From positions 1 through 32,319 of the forward strand of contig CAJXKR010000004.1 of assembly GCA_913055815.1 (NCBI GenBank): a stretch of 32,319 nucleotides of DNA. The letters are read 5' to 3'. The DNA comes from an uncultured Desulfohalobiaceae bacterium. Its GTDB lineage: Bacteria > Desulfobacterota > Desulfovibrionia > Desulfovibrionales > Desulfothermaceae. Both the position numbers and the translations under genes were made by a program. Of the stretch, positions 8,784 through 18,000 are shown one piece after another (position 1 is the first letter of the stretch; each line of letters opens with the position of its first letter). A model generated the notes under the pieces. That model saw only the letters and a program-made list of their open reading frames with translations. It was not told where the DNA came from and did no database searches.

Positions 8784-9155
8784 GTTATGACTCCATGTTC
8801 GAAGTTCGATGTTAATATGAAAAAGTTTTAGGGTTTTATGGTTCAAGGTTCCACGTTCACGGTTGAAGAAAATATACCCAGCTAGATAATCGAGTTCCCC
8901 AATTTTCTAATTCTCTAATTTCTCTGCACTAATTCCCAATTCTCTTAATAACACTACAGCGAAAGTTACTTTTTATATCCGTCATTCCAGTGAAAGCAGG
9001 AACCTAGACAAAGAACTGGATTCCGGCCTTCGCCGGAATGACAAGAATGGTTGCAATTCAAAGTTTCACTGTAGTGATAACCAATTTTCTAATTCTCCAA
9101 TTTTCTCTGCACTAAAAACCAATTCTCTAATTTCTTTGCACTAATTATCTAGTCT
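8784..9155. other. Repeat-rich spacer between the FdhB-like gene and fdhA
   Basis: This 372-bp spacer has no ORF worth keeping. It contains CCAATTCTCTAATT-type pyrimidine-rich repeats at about 8890-8945 and 9080-9150, flanking a 125-bp MITE-like element. Next to fdhA lies low-complexity sequence (GGTTTTATGGTTCAAGGTTCC). Confidence 0.6.
8952..9076. mobile_element. MITE-like 125-bp inverted-repeat element
   Basis: The ends are CACTACAGCGAAA and TTTCACTGTAGTG, inverted repeats that match at 12 of 13 positions. They are flanked by ATAA on both sides (8948-8951 and 9077-9080), a possible target duplication in A+T-rich DNA. The interior contains CCGGCCTTCGCCGG, a short hairpin, followed by AATGAC. 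A partial relative lies at 22678-22724. No transposase is encoded. Confidence 0.6.
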
Positions 9156-9944
9156 CTAGCCAACCACATTGAACGGTGGCTTTTGTTCATCAGTAATACC
9201 GGTGGTATAGCCAAAGTCCTGTTCCATGATTTCCGACACCTTCTTGTAAAGCGTACGCAAGGGAATATCAGCTGGGCAGGCTTCTTCGCAGAGTCCGCAA
9301 TCTATACATCTGCCTGCCATGTGTACCGCCCTGGTCAAGTGGAATATGGGATTTTCAGGGGGAAGATTATAAGTTTGTATCAATTGCTGGTTTTCCAGGC
9401 TGCATTCGTTACAGAAGCACATGGGGCATACATCCCTGCAGCCGAAGCATTTGACGCATTTGTCGAATTCCTTTTGCCAGTATTCCATTCTCCCTGGAAA
9501 ATCCATTTCCTCTACGGTATCAACTGAATTGAAAGATACAGGGTTGGCTTTTTCACCAAAGCCCTCGGTATTGGTGTATGGCTGAAAGCATTCACATTTG
9601 TCAGCCAATTCCTGGGGACAATTGATACCCACCAAAACAACCTTGTCCAGATCTATTTGGTTCCAGATATGCAGGGCATTTAATCCCCTTTCATCGCATC
9701 CGCGTACCAGAATACCAAAGGTGTCTTCCGGATATTTCCTGCTCAATGTAACCAGGATCTTGTCCAAAGGGTATCTGCTGTCCCCGGGTTGTTCTTTTTC
9801 CCCCAGGTTCAGATTTTCCAATTCCTCTTCAGTGGTGAAAAAGTGCGGCCCGATGTGGCCGTTTTTTTCAACAAGGCCGATAAAGCCTTTTATTTGCTGG
9901 GAAGCAAGTAGTTCTTTTACTTTGGATTTTACCTCTTCAATCAT
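9156..9944 (-). CDS. FdhB-like two-[4Fe-4S] electron-transfer protein
   Basis: A 262-residue soluble protein. Residues 1-150 form a domain resembling the beta subunits of F420-type hydrogenases and formate dehydrogenases (FrhB/FdhB), with Cys83, Cys109, Cys117 and Cys119 as scattered extra cysteines. Residues 163-181 (CVKCFGCRDVCPMCFCNEC) are very Cys-rich. Residues 213-223 carry a second ferredoxin motif, CIDCGLCEEACP. Together they predict at least two [4Fe-4S] clusters. Its position between mvhD-1 and fdhA suggests it wires formate dehydrogenase to MvhD/HdrA. No nucleotide-binding motif is obvious to me, so direct use of F420 or NAD is not supported. The start at 9944 has only a weak ribosome-binding site. 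Confidence 0.75.
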   Translation of the reverse strand: MIEEVKSKVKELLASQQIKGFIGLVEKNGHIGPHFFTTEEELENLNLGEKEQPGDSRYPLDKILVTLSRKYPEDTFGILVRGCDERGLNALHIWNQIDLDKVVLVGINCPQELADKCECFQPYTNTEGFGEKANPVSFNSVDTVEEMDFPGRMEYWQKEFDKCVKCFGCRDVCPMCFCNECSLENQQLIQTYNLPPENPIFHLTRAVHMAGRCIDCGLCEEACPADIPLRTLYKKVSEIMEQDFGYTTGITDEQKPPFNVVG

Positions 9945-10223
9945 GAGTATCTCTAAATTTTTTATAGGTTAAAAACTATGTATTCTTTTCCAATGTCCTT
10001 TTTCTTGTGTGGATGACCTTAACATGAAAAAGTTTTATGTTTTAGAGTGTTAAGGTTTTAAGTAAGAAAAAGAACCAATAGCCTGTTTATTCAACAAGTT
10101 GAGTACCTTTTCATGCTTCGTTGTGCCCGCCAGGGCATGGGAGTTAGTATGAAAGACTGTTATCTGTTATCTTGGAATGCCAGTACTAAACCAGATAACT
10201 GATAACTATTAACTGGTTTCAAC
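9945..10223. repeat. Spacer with short palindromic GATAAC repeats
   Basis: No gene is seen. At about 10158-10218 the words GTTATCTG and CAGATAACTGATAACTATTAACTGG occur. The same words recur in inverted form near 15033-15047 and in the 30198-30233 hairpin. The segment GAAAAAGTTTTA near 10025 also has a near copy at about 8820. Confidence 0.5.
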
Positions 10224-10667
10224 CTAGGCAGCACCCTGCAGCTTAATATCACCGGATTTCAGAGGTGAAGGCCCCAGTTTGCGCAGGGTTTCCACAAAAT
10301 CGATTACTTCCGCCTTGAATTCCGGTGCTTCGGCGGAGGAAACCCATCTGGCCCTTAGCCTCTCCTGTTCAATACCGTTGAAGGCGAGTAGTTGCTGCAG
10401 AAAATTGATCCTTTTCTTTGCGGAATAATTACCGTACAGGTAATTGCAGTCTCCCAGGTGTCAACCGCCCACAAAGATGCCGTCAGCTCCCTGCTGCAGG
10501 CCAAGCAGCATATGGTGGAAGGATACGCTGCCGCTGCACATGACCCGAATAATCCGTATATTACTCGGGTACTGAAACCGACTGACCCCGGCCAGGTCAG
10601 CAGCTGCGTAAGCTCACCAAGTACACAGGAAACTGATTATTTTGGGCTCAAAATTTTGTTCTGTCAT
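10224..10667 (-). CDS. mvhD: MvhD-like [2Fe-2S] subunit with two predicted selenocysteines (MvhD-1)
   Basis: The track misses this gene because two in-frame TGA codons break it. Reading through from ATG 10667 (GGAAG upstream) to TAG gives 147 residues covering the whole MvhD family. The N-terminus [18 protein letters not shown] has Sec18 (TGA 10616-10614) where MvhD-2 in this window has Cys ([15 protein letters not shown]). After RIIRVMCSG comes GG-U-HLGDCNY with Sec69 (TGA 10463-10461). MvhD carries electrons between the hydrogenase or formate dehydrogenase and HdrA. It lies between the hdrA-like gene and the FdhB-like gene, as expected for the formate-linked module. Conservation on both sides of both stops argues against decay. 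Methanogen VhuD is a known selenoprotein relative. Confidence 0.9.
10427..10445 (-). promoter_or_regulatory. Putative SECIS hairpin for MvhD-1 Sec69
   Basis: A perfect 7-bp stem AATTACC / GGTAATT with loop TGTAC lies at nt 19-37 from the UGA. MvhD-2 has a closely similar hairpin at the equivalent place. Confidence 0.65.
10581..10601 (-). promoter_or_regulatory. Putative SECIS hairpin for MvhD-1 Sec18
   Basis: GCTGACC / GGTCAGT (six Watson-Crick pairs plus one G-U) with loop TGGCCGG spans nt 16-36 from the first UGA. Confidence 0.6.
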
Positions 10668-10681
10668 ATTTATCTTCCGTT

Positions 10682-10726
10682 GTAAGTTGTAAGTTGTAAG
10701 TATTAAGTTATAAGTAGTAAGTTGTT
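10682..10726. repeat. Low-complexity GTAAGTT direct repeats
   Basis: TAAGTTGTAAGTTGTAAGTATTAAGTTATAAGTAG-type degenerate direct repeats occupy the spacer upstream of mvhD-1. The remainder up to 10816 is similar simple sequence (ATCACCTAACCACATAATC). Confidence 0.6.
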
Positions 10727-10816
10727 GAGGAAATATATATCCTAAAACTTTAACACCTTTAGACCCTTAAAACCTAATCACCTAACCACATAATCACGTA
10801 ACCACGTAAAAACTTA

Positions 10817-12508
10817 TCATATCGCAGCCCTTATCTGGGCAAACAGTTGATCCGGCTTGTATCCCTTCAGCTTGATGCTGTGTGAAGGGCAAGTTGCAGC
10901 ACAGTTGCCGCATCCCTTGCAAAGGACCTCGTTTATTTCGCAGGCGTTTATTTCCGGATTGTAGGTAATAGCCTGATAGGGGCAGGTATCGATGCAACCC
11001 AAACAACCGATACAAGACTGCGGATCTATTTCCGCAACAATGGCACTGGAAACGAGCTTGTCCTTGAACAGGATAGTGCTGACCCTGGAGGCAACGCCAA
11101 TGCCCTGGGATCTGGCTTCTTCTACTGTTGCCGGGTACCTGGCGGATCCACAGACAAAAATACCGTCTGCGGCAAAGTCCAATGGCCTCAACTTGGCGTG
11201 TGCTTCCAGGAAAAAGTTGTTCTGGTCTGTTGGTACCCGCATCATCTGGGAAATCTTGCCTGCGTCTTCCCTGGCTACCAATGGAGTTGACAAAACTGCC
11301 AAATCATAGGGTAGCTCCACTGTTCTCCCCAAAATATTTTGATAAAAGCTGACCTTGTCTCCGGATAGTTCTGGCGGGTTTTCCGGATCATATACTTCGA
11401 AGTTTATCCCTTTACCCCTGGCGTCCCAGAGCATTTTCTCCTTTTCAGTTCCGTACATCTGCATGTCCCTGTACAGTATGTGGATATTAGCCTCCGGGTT
11501 CAATTCCTTCAGGTAGAGTGCATTCTTAACCGCGCTCATGCAACAGATCCTGGAGCAATAAGTCCTTTCCTCGCATCTGGCACCCACACATTGGATCATC
11601 ACGATATTCTGAGCCTGGACAGTACCCTGGGCCATTTTTGATTCAAGTTCCATCTGGGTTATTACCTTTTCACCGTCGTAACCAAATAGGCCGTGGGGTT
11701 TCAAGGGTTCGGCGCCGGTGGCTACCACTATGCAGCCTACGTTTTCCGAAATATTTTCACCGCCCTTGGTTTTCAGATCTACTTGGTAGTTCCCGATATA
11801 TCCGCCCACGCTCTCTACTTCGGTTTCCTTGTATATCCTGATATTGGAATGATGCGTAACATTGTCCACCAGTGAACTTATCCAGTCCTCGGCTTTTTCG
11901 TTGTACGGAGCAAGCTTGTTTATGGACTTAAGCAGCCCACCGAATTCCGCCTCCTTTTCCACCAGATACACCTGGACTCCCATGGATGCCAGGGCCTCTG
12001 CAGCGGATAGTCCGGCAATCCCACCTCCGATAACCAAGGCTTTGGCTACCAGGGAAGTCTGTATGTCTTCCTGGGGTTCAAGGTAGGCACTCTTGGCCAC
12101 CCCCATGCGCACTAGCTCCTTGGCCTTTTGTGTGGCGTTTTGTTGTTCCTGCATATGCACCCAGGAACACTGATCCCGGATGTTTACCATTTCGAACAGG
12201 TAGGGATTCAGTCCCGCTTCTGCGCAGGAGGATGCAAACAGGGGTTGATGGGTCCTGGGAGAGCAGGAGGCAACAACCACTCGATTGAGAGCGTGTTCCT
12301 GGATTGCGTTCTTGATCTCGTTAACTCCTGCCTCGGAACATGTATACAGATTTTCCTTGGCAAAAGCCACACCCGGCAATGAGGCCACGTACTCGGTAAC
12401 TTCGCTGCAATCCAGGTGTCCGGCAATATTGGACCCGCAGTCGCAAATAAATACACCTATTCTCACTTCGTCCTGATTGTTGTTTTGATCTGGACTTTGT
12501 TCATTCAT
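10817..12508 (-). CDS. HdrA-like FAD/Fe-S protein, second HdrA-like unit of the cluster
   Basis: 563 residues, soluble. Residues 16-140 are the HdrA N-terminal domain (RIGVFICDCGSNIAG, VVVASCSPRTHQPLF, NIRDQCSWVHM). The FAD-binding GGGIAGLSAAEAL lies at 161-173, and the CVGARCEERTYCSRICC cluster-ligand region is near 305-321. The C-terminus holds two [4Fe-4S] ferredoxin motifs, CIGCLGCIDTCP and CKGCGNCAATCP. It lacks the inserted ferredoxin and the FPTNDCAxU/C motif of classical HdrA. In size and order it matches the last 560 residues of HdrL in this window, so it looks like the separated second HdrA unit. It starts at ATG 12508 with AAGGAA upstream. It lies directly downstream of hdrA and probably works with it as one flavin-containing electron-transfer unit. 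Confidence 0.85.
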   Translation of the reverse strand: MNEQSPDQNNNQDEVRIGVFICDCGSNIAGHLDCSEVTEYVASLPGVAFAKENLYTCSEAGVNEIKNAIQEHALNRVVVASCSPRTHQPLFASSCAEAGLNPYLFEMVNIRDQCSWVHMQEQQNATQKAKELVRMGVAKSAYLEPQEDIQTSLVAKALVIGGGIAGLSAAEALASMGVQVYLVEKEAEFGGLLKSINKLAPYNEKAEDWISSLVDNVTHHSNIRIYKETEVESVGGYIGNYQVDLKTKGGENISENVGCIVVATGAEPLKPHGLFGYDGEKVITQMELESKMAQGTVQAQNIVMIQCVGARCEERTYCSRICCMSAVKNALYLKELNPEANIHILYRDMQMYGTEKEKMLWDARGKGINFEVYDPENPPELSGDKVSFYQNILGRTVELPYDLAVLSTPLVAREDAGKISQMMRVPTDQNNFFLEAHAKLRPLDFAADGIFVCGSARYPATVEEARSQGIGVASRVSTILFKDKLVSSAIVAEIDPQSCIGCLGCIDTCPYQAITYNPEINACEINEVLCKGCGNCAATCPSHSIKLKGYKPDQLFAQIRAAI

Positions 12509-12844
12509 AACTTGTTCCTTGGTGTCTGTGTATGTGTAAGCAATTGGTTATATTGATTTCGTTAATCTACTCACTGATTCTCTAAGTCTCTTTTTTCAAA
12601 CAACCAATTATCCAGTTCTCTAATTCTCAAATTTTCCAACTCTCCAGTTCTCTAATTCTCCAATTTTCTTAATCCCCAATTCTCTCTTCATTCTTAACCA
12701 ATTCTCTAATTCTCCAATTTTCTTAATCCCCAATTCTCTCTTCATTCTTAACCAATTCTCTAATTATCCAATTTTCTTAATCCCCAATTCTCTCTTCATT
12801 CTTAACCAATTCTCTAATTCTCCAATTCTCTCTGCACTAGGTAG
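12509..12844. other. Repeat-filled spacer between hdrA and the hdrA-like gene
   Basis: No ORF is seen in these 336 bp. Apart from the 54-bp tandem array (12644-12838), positions 12560-12643 contain degenerate relatives of the same AATTCTCTAATTCTCC words. Confidence 0.7.
12644..12838. repeat. 54-bp tandem repeat, about 3.6 copies
   Basis: Units start at 12644, 12698, 12752 and 12806 (last copy partial). Each reads CCAATTCTCTAATTCTCCAA followed by TTTTCTTAATCCCCAATTCTC and ends TTCATTCTTAA. Copies differ by single bases (for example TTATCC for TTCTCC at about 12765). On the transcribed strand the array is purine-rich. Confidence 0.95.
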
Positions 12845-14395
12845 TTAAGATGCCTTGCTCACTCGATCTGATCCTGAACCGCCAAGACTGGTCAAGACCT
12901 GCACCGCCCTGGATGAGGCACTGCTTGCCTGGGCTACTGACTCCGGAATATCCATGGGATCGTTGGCGCATCCACATATAAAAATACCCGGCTTGGTAGA
13001 GTCCAAGGGATTTTTGTGATCGGTTTGGAAGAATCCGAATTCGTTGATCTCTATACCCAGTATCTCAGCCAGGGGCTTGGTACTGCTGCTGGGTTCGCAG
13101 GCAGTTGCCAGGATAACCAGTTCAAATTCCTCGGATTTGACTTTCTGTTCCTTGGTATCCTCGTAGGTAAGCACCGGATTTTTGTTTGGAGATTCGGTGA
13201 TTTCCGCGACTCTTGCTCGCTTGTAGAAAACGTTGGAACTGTTTTGGCTCCTGATCTTGTATTCCTCAAAACCTTTGCCCACTGCCCGTATATCCATTCC
13301 GAAGATGGTGGAAGTGGTTTCCGGATCGTGTTCGTGGGCAATTATTGCTTCCTTTATGGAATGCATACAGCAGTATCCGGAACAAAACGGGAAGAAGCGC
13401 TTGTCCCTGGATCCAACGCACTGAATAAAGGCCAATTTGGAGGCATCCTTGAAATTCTCAGCCTGTTCCAGCAGTGGCCGCAGTGTTTCCTTGAGCCCCA
13501 GGTACTCCTCGTATTTGTCAGCCCATTTTTTCCTTTCCTTGTCTTCCGGGTAGTTGTCCTGTTTGTATTCGGAGTAGAAGGTCTCAGTGTCCTGTTGGTA
13601 TTCGTCTTCGAATTTCCCTAGGCTCTTTTCCGCCTTTTGCAGTTTTTTCTCCAGGTCCTGGATCTGATTTTTTATCCTCCGGTCAGACGGCCTCTCCAGG
13701 TGTCCCTCGGTGGGTCCGCTGGCACCCAGCATCCTCTCGAACTCCATGGATGTTAGAACATTGGGAATCTGGTTGTATCTGTACTCCGGTATCCTGGTAG
13801 GATCGAAAACCTTGTATCCGGTGGCCACTATTATGGCACCCACCTCAAGTTCCAGTAATCGGTCCTCCTGTTCGAAATTTATTGCATCTGCCTGGCAACT
13901 CTTTTGGCAGATACCGCACTTTTTACCTTGGAAATGCCTGCAGTAATCCGTGTCTATGGTGAATGTGGAAGGAATGCCCTGTGCAAACCAGCTATAAATT
14001 GCTTTTCTGTTGCTAAGTCCCTCGTTAAAGGCATCAGGTACAGTAGTGGGGCACTTGGCTGCGCAATTACCGCATCCGGTGCACTTGTCCTCGTCCACAT
14101 AGCGGGCCTTTTTGCGTACAGTGGCCAGGAAGTTTCCCGCCTCTCCGCTTATATTTTCCACTTCGCTGTAAGCAAGCAATTCAATATTTGAATGTCGACC
14201 GACATCCAGCATCTTGGGAGAGAGAATTCAAATGGCGCAATCGTTGGTGGGAAAAGTCTTGTCCAGTTGGGCCATTTTTCCCCCGATACTGGGCAGGCTT
14301 TCCACCAAGTACACCTTGTAATTCATTTCTGCCAGATCCAGGGCTGACTGTATTCCGGCTATTCCTCCACCTATTATGAGAATATCCTTGTTCAC
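12845..14395 (-). CDS. hdrA: HdrA-type FAD/Fe-S electron-bifurcation subunit, selenocysteine-containing
   Basis: The track shows only 12845-14212. Upstream, the same frame continues through a TGA (14230-14228) to GTG 14395, which has AAGGAG at 7-nt spacing, giving 516 residues. The N-terminus has the Rossmann FAD motif [33 protein letters not shown] follows with Sec56, where most HdrA proteins have Cys. Next come [12 protein letters not shown] (about 105-116) and a [16 protein letters not shown] cluster (152-167). The FAD domain then resumes with [18 protein letters not shown]. An extra segment of about 80 residues (241-319), Glu/Lys/Gln-rich and predicted coiled coil, interrupts the FAD domain; HdrL lacks it. 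It should bifurcate or transfer electrons from formate via MvhD. The classical HdrA N-terminal domain is absent here and is found in the downstream hdrA-like gene. Confidence 0.92.
14191..14206 (-). promoter_or_regulatory. Putative SECIS hairpin for HdrA Sec56
   Basis: GATGTC / GACATT (one G-U) closes the tetraloop GGTC, which resembles the GGUC apical loop of the E. coli fdhF SECIS. It lies at nt 25-40 from the UGA, slightly further away than usual. Confidence 0.55.
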
Positions 14396-14525
14396 GGTAA
14401 TTCTCCTTGTTTTATTTTATGTGGTGGTTTAAACAAAAACCGTCCAATTTATTCAAAAAACTGCGAGTCATGGTATAATTGCCTGTTTTTTCAATGTCCA
14501 GTTTTAGTTACCATTTATTAAGGAT

Positions 14526-14972
14526 TTACGCAGAAATTGTTTCACTCGATTTTTTCGTTTTGTCAAATAAATCCAAGGGGCCCAAGGATCTTATTTGTTC
14601 TGTGAATTCCTGGGCAACTTTTGCAAAAAGATTGCCTTCTGCAGAAGAAATCCACTTCAACATCATTCTGTTGGTATCGATTCCCAGTGTATCCACAAGT
14701 TCCTTGGTGGTTTCAAACATTTTTTCCGCTTTTAAATTACCATCCAGGTAATGACAATCCCCGATGTGTCAGCCGGATACCAGCACACCATCTGCACCTT
14801 TTTCAAAAGATTTGAGAATGAAGTTGGCGTTTACTTGTCCGGAACACATTACCCTGATTATCCTTAGATTGGGAGGGTATTGGAATCTACTTACTCCGGC
14901 CAGGTCGGCTGCGGAATAAGCACACCAATTGCAGGCAAATGCTATTATTTTGGGATTAAATTCTGTAGTCAT
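14526..14972 (-). CDS. mvhD: MvhD-like [2Fe-2S] subunit, selenocysteine-containing (MvhD-2)
   Basis: The track pieces 14769-15008 and 14526-14720 share one frame, joined through a TGA (14771-14769). The start ATG 14972 (MTTEFNPK) is chosen because it aligns with the MvhD-1 start; an upstream ATG at 15008 would add 12 residues. The product is 148 residues. [15 protein letters not shown] has Cys17 where MvhD-1 has Sec18. RIIRVMCSG follows, then [15 protein letters not shown] with Sec68. MvhD proteins bring electrons to HdrA. Lying just downstream of hdrL, it is probably the partner of HdrL rather than of the separate hdrA pair, so each HdrA module has its own MvhD. Confidence 0.93.
14736..14752 (-). 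promoter_or_regulatory. Putative SECIS hairpin for MvhD-2 Sec68
   Basis: A perfect 6-bp stem ATTACC / GGTAAT with loop TGGAT lies at nt 20-36 from the UGA. The stem is the same as in MvhD-1 although the loop differs. Confidence 0.65.
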
Positions 14973-15085
14973 ATTTATTACCGCTTTTTGAGTGTTCAAG
15001 TTTGACAATGTCTATAAAAAAAGATTCCTGTTATCAGTTATCTGTTTAAAAACGGGTGTTCCCGGATAATATATAACAATAACTA

Positions 15086-18000
15086 TTAACAAATCTCCCT
15101 TTCCAGTGCGGTTCCCACCATGGTAAGTATTTGATCATCTTCAAAATTCCTGACCCCTGCTGCTCCGGTCGGACAAGCCACTGCACAGGATCCACAACCC
15201 TTGCAAAGTGCTGCCTGCACTCTGGCAACCATCCTACCATTGTCCAGTTCTTCCAAGCCGATTGCATTGTAGGGACATGCCTCAACACATTCTCCGCATC
15301 CACGGCACAACTCTTCGTTTACTTGTGATACTTCTCCTTCCACTGTGATTTGATCCTTGGAAAGGATCACCGCCGCCCGGGAAGCAGCTGCTTTGGCCTG
15401 GGAAATACTTTCTTCCAACGGTTTGGGGTAGTGGGCCATTCCAGTGACAAAGAGTCCATCATTGGCGAATTCCACTGGCCTCAACTTGGCGTGGGCCTCC
15501 ATAAAGAAGTTATCCTCGGTCAAGGGAAGCTTGAACATTCCGGCGATGGTGTCGTTGTCCCGGGGTACTATAGCTGAGGCCAGTACAACAAGGTCAGTGC
15601 CTATCTCCATATTTTGTTGGAGGATATGATCCTTGACCCTTACCTTTAGATCGGAATCTTCTTTTGTGACCTCTGGCTTCTCCTCTAGATTGTAGCGTAT
15701 AAATACTACTCCCAATTTCCTGGCTTCCTGATAAAGTTCCTCTCTCTGTCCATATGTCCGGATGTCCCTGTATAAGATGTATATTTGCATTTCAGGATTG
15801 TTTTTCTTCATGCTTATTGCGGATTTTATGCTATGTGTACAGCACACCTTGGAACAATAGGGGCGTTCAGGTTCCCTGGAGCCCACACATTGGATGAATA
15901 CCGCAGTATTGGCCTGTTCGATCTTGTTGCTTTTGTTAGCCATCGTTGCATCAAGATCCAAGTGGGTAAGTATCCGTTCATCTTGACCGTAGAGGTATTC
16001 CCCGGGTTTGTATTCTTCTCCCCCGGTTGCGATTATTACTGCACCGTGTTCCAGGTTGATATCGCTCGAACCAGAGACAATAGTGGTTTTGAAGTTGCCC
16101 ACGAAGCCTGAGGCCTCTTTTAACTCTGCTTGTGTATATACATCGATCAGTTTATGATCTTTTACCTTTTGGACCATATCTTTGAGTTCTTTCTGGACAT
16201 CGTCACCTTTCCAGGTGGAATTCAGGTGCAGTGCGTTCCCACCAAGTTCAGGGGATCTTTCCACCAGATAGGTGTGAAATCCCTGCTCAGCCAAACCCAG
16301 GGCAGAGCTCATTCCCGAGACACCACCTCCGATTACCATTGCGTTGTTGTTTACTCCTATGGAAGGCTGGTCCAGTGGTTGTTCCCTTCTGCATCTTGAT
16401 ATTGCCATGCTGACCAGGTCTTTTGCTTTTTCCGTAGCCTGTTCCTTTTCCCTGCTGTGTACCCAGGAGCAGTGATTGCGTATGTTGGCCATCTCGAAGA
16501 GATACTTATTCAGTCCCGCATCCTGAAGTGTTTCTTGAAAGAGGGGTTCGTGCGTCCTGGGTGTGCAAGCCCCTACCACAACCCTGTTAAGTCCCTTTTC
16601 CTGGATAATTTCCTTCATCTTGTCCTGGGTATCCTGGCTGCAGGTGAACAGGTTGTCCTCAACATATTCCACATTGGGCAGTCCCCTGACGTGTTCCACA
16701 ACTTGGGGTACATCCACTATACCTCCTATATTGGAACCGCAATTACAAACAAAAACCCCTATTCTGGGTTCTTGGTCAGCTATGTCCTTTTCCTTGGGAT
16801 ATGTCTTGGACTGGGCTTGACTCCCCCTGGCTTGCCACAGGTCCTTTTCTGCCTCACAAGCCGCTGCACTGGCTTCTACAACAGAACCCGGGATGTCCTT
16901 GGGTTCCTGAATTGCTCCGCAGGCATATATCCCGTCCCTGGAAGTTTCTACAGGATTGAAGGTGAAGTTGTCTACCAGATTGTCCTTGTCCAGGTCTATA
17001 TCCAATCTTTGACTGAGCTCAATAAACTGAGGGGAAGTCTCCATGCCGGTGGACAGGATTACCAGGTTGAAAGTCTCTTTTTGTAGTTCACCGTTTTCAT
17101 CCATGTATTCCAGGATGAGATCTCCGGTTTCTCTGTCTTCTTGCAATGAATGAATCTTGGAAGGAACAAACCTGACCCCTTGCTCGTCCTTGGCGCTCTG
17201 GTAGTATTTTTCAAAGTCCTTTCCGAATGCCCTCATGTCCATATAGAATATGGCTGTGTCCAAGGGTTCCTCGGTATGTTCCTTGGCTATCATGGATTGT
17301 TTTATTGCGTACATGCAGCAAACCGCAGAACAGTAAGCGTTGTTGCACCTGTTGATATCCCGGGAACCAACGCATTGAAGCCAAGCAATCTTCCTGGGAT
17401 GTGCGTGATCTGATGGTCGAATCAAATCTCCCTGAAATGGGCCGGTTGCACTCAGTATCCTTTCGAATTCCAGGCTGGTAATGACATTTCCAAAATTCTT
17501 GTATTGATATAGGTCCAGGTTGGAGGGATCAAAGGATTGAAAACCTGCGGACAGAATGACTGACCCTACATTCAACTCCATTTGGGCAGACTTTTGGTCG
17601 TGTTCTATTGCTTCGGTCTGGCATACTTCAACGCATTGCATGCATTCGGAACAAATGCCGCAATTTAGGCACCTATCCGCTTCTCTGCTTCCTGAATCCG
17701 GATCATATCCCTGTTCTACTTCCAGAAAGGAACACTTCCTCTCTTCCGGGTTCAATTCCGGCATGCTACACCTGGATGATTGGGTGATATCATCCGGGAT
17801 GGGACGATAATTGGGCTCTTCTGGTTCCTCGATAGGTGTTCTGCCTGCCTGCATGTCTTCACCCTGGATGTAGCGGTACATGGATTCAGCTGCTTCTCTC
17901 CCGGCAGCAACAGCACCAATAGCGATCCATGGTCCGGTTTGGGCATCTCCGCCTGCAAATACCCCGTCGAGATTAGTGGAATAAGTGATAGGATCCACAT

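Noticed and set aside
12644-12838. CRISPR-like array
   Set aside because: The 54-bp units are directly contiguous with no unique spacers, and no cas genes are present.
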